A DNA stretch of 64,000 nt, taken from assembly GCF_017745215.1 (NCBI RefSeq), contig NZ_JAGHZV010000013.1, positions 89,887 to 153,886 on the forward strand, read 5' to 3'. Positions 57,926 through 64,000 of the stretch are shown here, piece by piece. The notes under the pieces are model-generated. The model was not told where the DNA came from and did no database searches. It was given only the letters and a program-made list of their open reading frames with translations. The stretch is from Sphingomonas sp. Its GTDB lineage: Bacteria > Pseudomonadota > Alphaproteobacteria > Sphingomonadales > Sphingomonadaceae. The translations under genes and the position numbers were made by a program. Each line of letters starts with the position of its first letter. Within the stretch, counting starts at the first letter, position 1.

Positions 57926-58984
57926 ATGCCGGATTCGACGCCGATCGTCCCTGTCATCCTGTCGGGCGGATCGGGCACGCGCCTCTGGCCGATGTCGCGG
58001 CCCGAACGGCCCAAGCAGCTGCTCGCGCTCGTCGCCGAGGAGACGATGCTCCAGCTGACCGCGCGGCGCACGCCCGCGGACCGGGGCTATGCCGCGCCGA
58101 TCGTCGTCGCCAATGCGAGCCACGCCCAGGACGTCGAGGAGCAGCTCGCGCTCGCCGGCGCCGAGCCGAGTGCGCTGATCCTCGAGCCGATGGGGCGCAA
58201 CACCGCGCCGGCGATCGCGCTCGCCGCGCTCGCGGCGGGCGGCGGGGCGAGCCCGCTGCTGGTGATGCCTTCGGACCATGTCATCGCCGACGTCCCCGCC
58301 TTCCACGCCGCGATCGCCGCGGCGCTGCCCTTGGTCGAGGCCGGCTGGCTCGCGACCTTCGGGATCACGCCCGACCGGCCCGAGACCGGCTATGGCTGGA
58401 TCAAGGCCGGCGAGCCGATCGGGCCGGGCGTCCACCGGGTCGAGCGCTTCGTCGAGAAGCCGCCGCGCGACAAGGCCGAGGCGATGCTCGAAGCCGGCGG
58501 CCATGTCTGGAACGGCGGCATCTTCCTATTCCGTGCGGACGCCTATCTCGAAGCGCTCGCCCAGCATGCGCCGGGCATCCTCACCGCCGCGCGCGAAGCG
58601 ATGGACAAGGCGGTCCGCGAAGGCGCGCGGGTGCTGCCCGATGCCGCGGCCTTCGCGCTCTGCCCGTCGGAGTCGATCGACTATGCGGTGATGGAGACCT
58701 CCGAGCAGGTCGCGGTGGTGCCGGTGACGATGGGCTGGAGCGACGTCGGCAGCTGGGACGCGCTCCACGAGATCAGCGACTGCGACACGCGCGGCAACGT
58801 CTGCTCGGACGATGTCATCGCGATCGACACCGAGAATTGCCTGGTCCGCACCGCGAGCGGCCGCCGGGTGGCGCTGGTCGGCGTGAAGGACCTGATCGTC
58901 GTGGCCGACGGCGATGACGTGCTGATCCTGCCGCGCGGGCGCAGCCAGGAAGTGAAGCGCATCCTGGAGGCGATGAAGGGGTAA
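57926..58984 (+). CDS. manC: Mannose-1-phosphate guanylyltransferase
   Basis: A 352-residue nucleotidyltransferase without the C-terminal isomerase domain. The signature is LSGGSGTRLWPMSRPERPKQ; further marks are EPMGRNTAPAIALAAL and FVEKP. It makes GDP-mannose for exopolysaccharide or other glycans. It is divergent from the prs operon, sharing the intergenic region with the candidate PrsR motif, so joint control is plausible. Confidence 0.94.
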   Translation: MPDSTPIVPVILSGGSGTRLWPMSRPERPKQLLALVAEETMLQLTARRTPADRGYAAPIVVANASHAQDVEEQLALAGAEPSALILEPMGRNTAPAIALAALAAGGGASPLLVMPSDHVIADVPAFHAAIAAALPLVEAGWLATFGITPDRPETGYGWIKAGEPIGPGVHRVERFVEKPPRDKAEAMLEAGGHVWNGGIFLFRADAYLEALAQHAPGILTAAREAMDKAVREGARVLPDAAAFALCPSESIDYAVMETSEQVAVVPVTMGWSDVGSWDALHEISDCDTRGNVCSDDVIAIDTENCLVRTASGRRVALVGVKDLIVVADGDDVLILPRGRSQEVKRILEAMKG

Positions 58985-58987
58985 GGC

Positions 58988-59392
58988 TCAGGGCCCGATC
59001 AGATCCCAGCGGTTGCCGTAGAGATCTTCGAACACCGCCACCGTGCCATAGGCCTCCACCGCCGGCTCGCGCACGAAGCGCACGCCCTTGGCGGCGAACG
59101 CGCGATGGTCGCGCCAGAAATCGTCGGTCGCGAGGAACAGGAACACGCGCCCGCCCGCCTGGTCGCCGATGGACCGCGCCTGCTCCGCCGTCGCCGCGCG
59201 GGCGAGCAGGATCATCATGCCGTCCTCGCCGGCCCCCGGCGGGCGCACCGTCACCCAGCGCTTGCCGCCATGCTGATCGCTACCCAGGTCGCTGTCCTCG
59301 ACCAGCTCGAAGCCGAGCGTGCCGACGTAGAAGCCGATCGCCTCGTCATAGTCGCGCACCAGCAGCGCGACCTGCGTCAGTCGCTGGCGCAT
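58988..59392 (-). CDS. VOC-family protein
   Basis: A 134-residue glyoxalase/bleomycin-resistance fold protein: QVALLVRDYDEAIGFYVGTL and the C-terminal EAYGTVAVFEDLYGNRWDLI. The acidic residues at the strand ends are in place. Function unknown. It converges with manC (3-nt gap) and its start is 2 nt from the end of the DUF1444-like gene, so it is the second gene of that operon. Confidence 0.88.
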   Translation of the reverse strand: MRQRLTQVALLVRDYDEAIGFYVGTLGFELVEDSDLGSDQHGGKRWVTVRPPGAGEDGMMILLARAATAEQARSIGDQAGGRVFLFLATDDFWRDHRAFAAKGVRFVREPAVEAYGTVAVFEDLYGNRWDLIGP

Positions 59393-59394
59393 CG

Positions 59395-60294
59395 TCAGCG
59401 CACCGCCACCCAATGGCCGTCGCGGAAGCGGAAGATGTGCGGCGAGATGCAGCGCTGCTGCGCCTTGCAATCGTCGCGCACGGTCTTGGCGAAGTCGTCG
59501 AGGTTCGGCCCGTCGGGCAGCAGCCCCACGAACACGAACTGGTCCGACACGGCCGTGACGAACAGGTCCGGTCCGGCGGCGATCGCGATCTTCTCCCACG
59601 CCGCGAGGTCGATCAGCAGGCTCGCGAGATATTCCTGGTCCTGATAGGCGGCTGCGGCCTTGGCAAGCTCGCCGCCCTTGGGCAGGTCGGGCAGGATCGC
59701 GCGCGTCTGCCTGAGCGCCAGCGCCCAGGCCACCTCGCGGGTCATCTTGAGCTTCTCGAGCGCTCCCGCGCCGGCCACTGCGATCGCATCGGGCGAATCG
59801 ATCGCGAGGAAGGCATAGAGCCCTCCGCCCAGCGGCTCGTAATAAGCGAGCGGCCCCTTGTCGGTCTTCGCCTGCGCCTCGAGCGTCTTCACATAGTCGA
59901 GATATTGCTGGTCGCGGACCATCAGCCGCAGGTCCTCGGCGCGCGCCTCGGGCAGCTTCCTGGTGATCTTCGACAGGAATTCGCGCTTGGCGCCGTCGCA
60001 ATCCTCGTCGGAGGCGTTGAGGCAATAGGCGTAGATGCGATGGAAGTTCATCAGCCCTTCGCCGTCGGCGTCCCCCGACTCGCGGCGGAAGCCCACTGCA
60101 AGCGGATCGTCGGACTTGGGGGTCAGGATCGCCTCGGGCAGGATCGCATGGGCGCGCGCGACCATGTCGTCGCGGAACGCCTCGGGCGACTGGATCTTCT
60201 GCGCCTTCTCGACCTTCTGCGCCCGATCGCCTGGTTGTGCCTGCGCCGGCACCGCCGCGAGCAGCGTGGCGAGCATCAGCACCGTCCGGATCAT
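59395..60294 (-). CDS. Secreted DUF1444-like protein
   Basis: A 299-residue protein with a signal peptide (ends VPAQAQ). The layout, with FLSKITRKLPE, LRLMVRDQQYLDYV, YEPLGGGLYAFLAIDSPDAI and TREVAWALALRQTRAIL, resembles the DUF1444 (YtpQ) family, though most members are cytoplasmic. An exported form is unusual. The ATG at 60294 starts the signal peptide. The match is by pattern only. Confidence 0.6.
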   Translation of the reverse strand: MIRTVLMLATLLAAVPAQAQPGDRAQKVEKAQKIQSPEAFRDDMVARAHAILPEAILTPKSDDPLAVGFRRESGDADGEGLMNFHRIYAYCLNASDEDCDGAKREFLSKITRKLPEARAEDLRLMVRDQQYLDYVKTLEAQAKTDKGPLAYYEPLGGGLYAFLAIDSPDAIAVAGAGALEKLKMTREVAWALALRQTRAILPDLPKGGELAKAAAAYQDQEYLASLLIDLAAWEKIAIAAGPDLFVTAVSDQFVFVGLLPDGPNLDDFAKTVRDDCKAQQRCISPHIFRFRDGHWVAVR

Positions 60295-60379
60295 GTCCCC
60301 GCTCCCCTTTGCGCCAAGTCTGCGCGATCGCCCGCCGTCCCGCAATGACGCTCGCCTCCGAATCGGCTAGGCACGCGCG

Positions 60380-61123
60380 ATGGCCGCCGCAATTGCCCTC
60401 TCCGCGCTGGCGATGACGCTGATCGTCGGCGTTCGCTACCTGCTCGCGAGCGGCGGCTTCGCGCTCGCCACCCGGCTCAGGCACCCCGGTCTCTACCGCG
60501 GGCTCGGCCGGCAGATCCGCGCCGAGATCGGCTGGAGCCTCGCCTCCGCCGCGATCTACGGCGTGCCCGCCGGCGTCGTCGCCTGGGGCTGGGCGAATCG
60601 CGGCTGGACGCGGATCTACGCCGACGTCGACACCTTTCCGCTCTGGTATCTCCCCGTCTCGGTGCTGCTCTACCTGCTCGCGCACGACGCCTGGTTCTAC
60701 TGGACGCACCGGCTGATGCATCGCCCGCGCTGGTTCCGCCTCGCGCATGCCGTCCACCACGCCAGCCGCCCGCCCACCGCCTGGGCGGCGATGAGCTTCC
60801 ACCCGCTCGAGGCGATCACCGGCGCGGTGGTGATCCCGGCGCTGGCGTTCCTCGTGCCCATCCATGTCGCGGCGCTCGGGCTGGTGCTCGCGATCATGAC
60901 GGTGATGGGCGTCACCAACCACATGGGCTGGGAGGTCTTCCCGCGCTGGCTGGTCGCGGGCCCCGCCGGCGCCTGGCTGATCACCGCAAGCCACCACCAG
61001 CGCCACCATGCGCGCTATCGCTGCAACTACGGGCTCTATTTCCGCTTCTGGGACCGCCTGTGCGGAACCGACGGGGGCGTCGGCGGCTTTGAGCCCGGTA
61101 CGGCTGGAACAAAACTGCCATAA
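60380..61123 (+). CDS. Fatty acid hydroxylase / sterol desaturase-family membrane protein
   Basis: A 247-residue di-iron membrane enzyme. The His clusters HDAWFYWTHRLMH, HAVHHAS and HHQRHH are in the order of the fatty-acid hydroxylase/carotenoid hydroxylase superfamily, with four or five helices. The product could be a hydroxylated lipid or carotenoid; sphingomonads make both, but the substrate cannot be set by eye. Confidence 0.88.
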   Translation: MAAAIALSALAMTLIVGVRYLLASGGFALATRLRHPGLYRGLGRQIRAEIGWSLASAAIYGVPAGVVAWGWANRGWTRIYADVDTFPLWYLPVSVLLYLLAHDAWFYWTHRLMHRPRWFRLAHAVHHASRPPTAWAAMSFHPLEAITGAVVIPALAFLVPIHVAALGLVLAIMTVMGVTNHMGWEVFPRWLVAGPAGAWLITASHHQRHHARYRCNYGLYFRFWDRLCGTDGGVGGFEPGTAGTKLP

Positions 61124-61223
61124 TCGCTGTCATCAACCTTTCACATAGCTTGCATGCAGTGACGGGAGCGAATAGCGCGGGCTGGCGTTTCGCATGTGCA
61201 ACATTGGTTCAGTGGAGTAGCCC

Positions 61224-62120
61224 ATGCCCTTGATTCTGCGCGCCGCCGCGCTCGCTTCGCTTCTCGTCGCCGTGCCGGCCTTCGCCCAGGACGAGCCCGC
61301 GCCGGCCGATGCGCCGATCGCCGTCGTCCGCGCCGCGCCCGCGAACAAGGGCATCGACCCACAGGAACTCGACGGCGATTCGCTGATGATCGGCCTCGGC
61401 GTCGGCGCGGTGCCGAGCTACGAGGGCTCGAACGACACCGCGATCTCGATCGTCCCGGGCCTGCGCGGCCGCGTCTCGGGGATCAACTTCTCGCTGCGCG
61501 GCAATCGCTTCTTCGCCGACATCATCCCGACCAAGGGCGGCCCCGGCTGGGACATTCAGGCCGGCCCGATGATCCAGGCGAACTTCAATCGCCATGTGAA
61601 CATCATCGACGCGCAGGTGAAGAAGCTCCCCAAGCGCAAGATCGCGGTCGAGGCGGGCGGCTTCGTCGGCCTGGGCAAGCAGGGCGTGTTCACCAGCGAC
61701 TATGACAAGCTCGCCGTCACCGTCTCCTACGTCCACGACATCGCCGGCGTGCACGACAGCTATGTCATCACCCCGGCGCTCGATTACGGCACGCCGCTCA
61801 GCACCGGGGCCTTCTTCGGGCTCAACCTCTCGGCCGATTATGCCGGCAACGGCTATGGCGCGACCTATTTCAGCGTCAACGCCGCCGAGAGCGTGGCGAG
61901 CGGCCTTCCCGTCTTCACCGCGGGCAAGGGCTGGAAGGACTGGACGATCGCGCCCTATGCGCTGGTCTCGCTGACCGGCGACCTCACCCACGGGCTCGGC
62001 GTGCTCGGCACCGTCTCCTACCGCCGCATGCTCGACGACTTCGCCGCGAGCCCGGTGACGAGCATCGCCGGCTCGCGCAGCCAATGGTCGGGGATGATCG
62101 GGCTCGCCTATACATTCTGA
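61224..62120 (+). CDS. MipA/OmpV-family outer-membrane protein
   Basis: A 298-residue beta-barrel protein with a signal peptide (ends VPAFAQ). The mature part carries GLGVGAVPSYEGSNDTAISI, shown here as GLGVGAVPSYEGSN, repeated amphipathic strands and a terminal aromatic residue (GLAYTF) typical of outer-membrane insertion. MipA-type proteins may scaffold peptidoglycan enzymes; others act as porins. It precedes the thiC riboswitch by 26 nt and need not be linked to it. Confidence 0.9.
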   Translation: MPLILRAAALASLLVAVPAFAQDEPAPADAPIAVVRAAPANKGIDPQELDGDSLMIGLGVGAVPSYEGSNDTAISIVPGLRGRVSGINFSLRGNRFFADIIPTKGGPGWDIQAGPMIQANFNRHVNIIDAQVKKLPKRKIAVEAGGFVGLGKQGVFTSDYDKLAVTVSYVHDIAGVHDSYVITPALDYGTPLSTGAFFGLNLSADYAGNGYGATYFSVNAAESVASGLPVFTAGKGWKDWTIAPYALVSLTGDLTHGLGVLGTVSYRRMLDDFAASPVTSIAGSRSQWSGMIGLAYTF

Positions 62121-62146
62121 TCGCGGACGCCTAAGAGTCGCCATCC

Positions 62147-64000
<1,854 letters not shown>

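Overview
The window is GC-rich (apart from one AT-rich gene), densely coding DNA from an alphaproteobacterial chromosome. Sphingomonadaceae (Sphingomonas or a close relative) is the best guess. The reasons are the sdhCDAB / mdh / sucD-sucA-sucB-lpd arrangement, many intergenic copies of the GTCATCCCGGCGAAAGCCGG repeat, the XrtA/PEP-CTERM regulatory cluster, and family-level matches such as MipA/OmpV, CreD and NodT-type lipoproteins. No rRNA, tRNA, CRISPR array, transposase or integrase was seen.

Layout. 1-2393: end of sdhC, then sdhD and sdhA. 2513-10734: a block that separates sdhA from sdhB by about 8.4 kb. It holds an AT-rich, probably acquired membrane protein, a secreted HExxH protein, a C13 (legumain-fold) peptidase paired with a membrane-anchored ClpP-like protease, a divergent SDR/ArsR pair, CreD and a metallo-beta-lactamase-fold hydrolase. 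10791-15883: sdhB, a thioesterase, zapE, a family 2 glycoside hydrolase and two small genes. 16025-24957: mdh, two secreted unknowns, sucD, sucA, sucB and lpd, which is much of the lower TCA cycle; sucC is not in the window. 25050-30054: DUF2314, DUF1275, a small lipoprotein, GlpQ-type phosphodiesterase, XdhC, a MobA-like transferase and an SDR. 30056-34787 (minus): a complete tripartite MacAB/NodT-type efflux operon. 35058-39685: acs overlapping a macro-domain gene, then an M13 peptidase. 39883-41356: ArsR / SRPBCC / GST operon. 41411-43210: POT peptide transporter. 43483-46039: nitroreductase, then a GntR(YtrA)-LepB-small membrane protein-ABM operon. 46115-49806: acyl-CoA dehydrogenase, Sua5-type threonylcarbamoyl-AMP synthase, VOC protein, msrA. 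49880-58984: galE, the PEP-CTERM system operon (glycosyltransferase, prsK, prsR, TPR protein) and manC. 58988-64000: VOC, DUF1444-like protein, di-iron hydroxylase, MipA/OmpV porin-like protein, TPP riboswitch and thiC (cut by the window end).

How the parts work together. Succinate dehydrogenase, malate dehydrogenase, succinyl-CoA synthetase alpha and 2-oxoglutarate dehydrogenase form the respiratory core. Acs feeds acetyl-CoA into it. GalE, ManC and the TIGR03013-type glycosyltransferase supply and start exopolysaccharide under PrsK/PrsR control. Several operons carry visible palindromes at the expected place for a local repressor: ArsR at 7603 and 39867, GntR at 44233, a LacI-type palindrome at 19163 and a Fur-like box at 15889. 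Most function calls rest on motifs read by eye and family memory; no database search was run.
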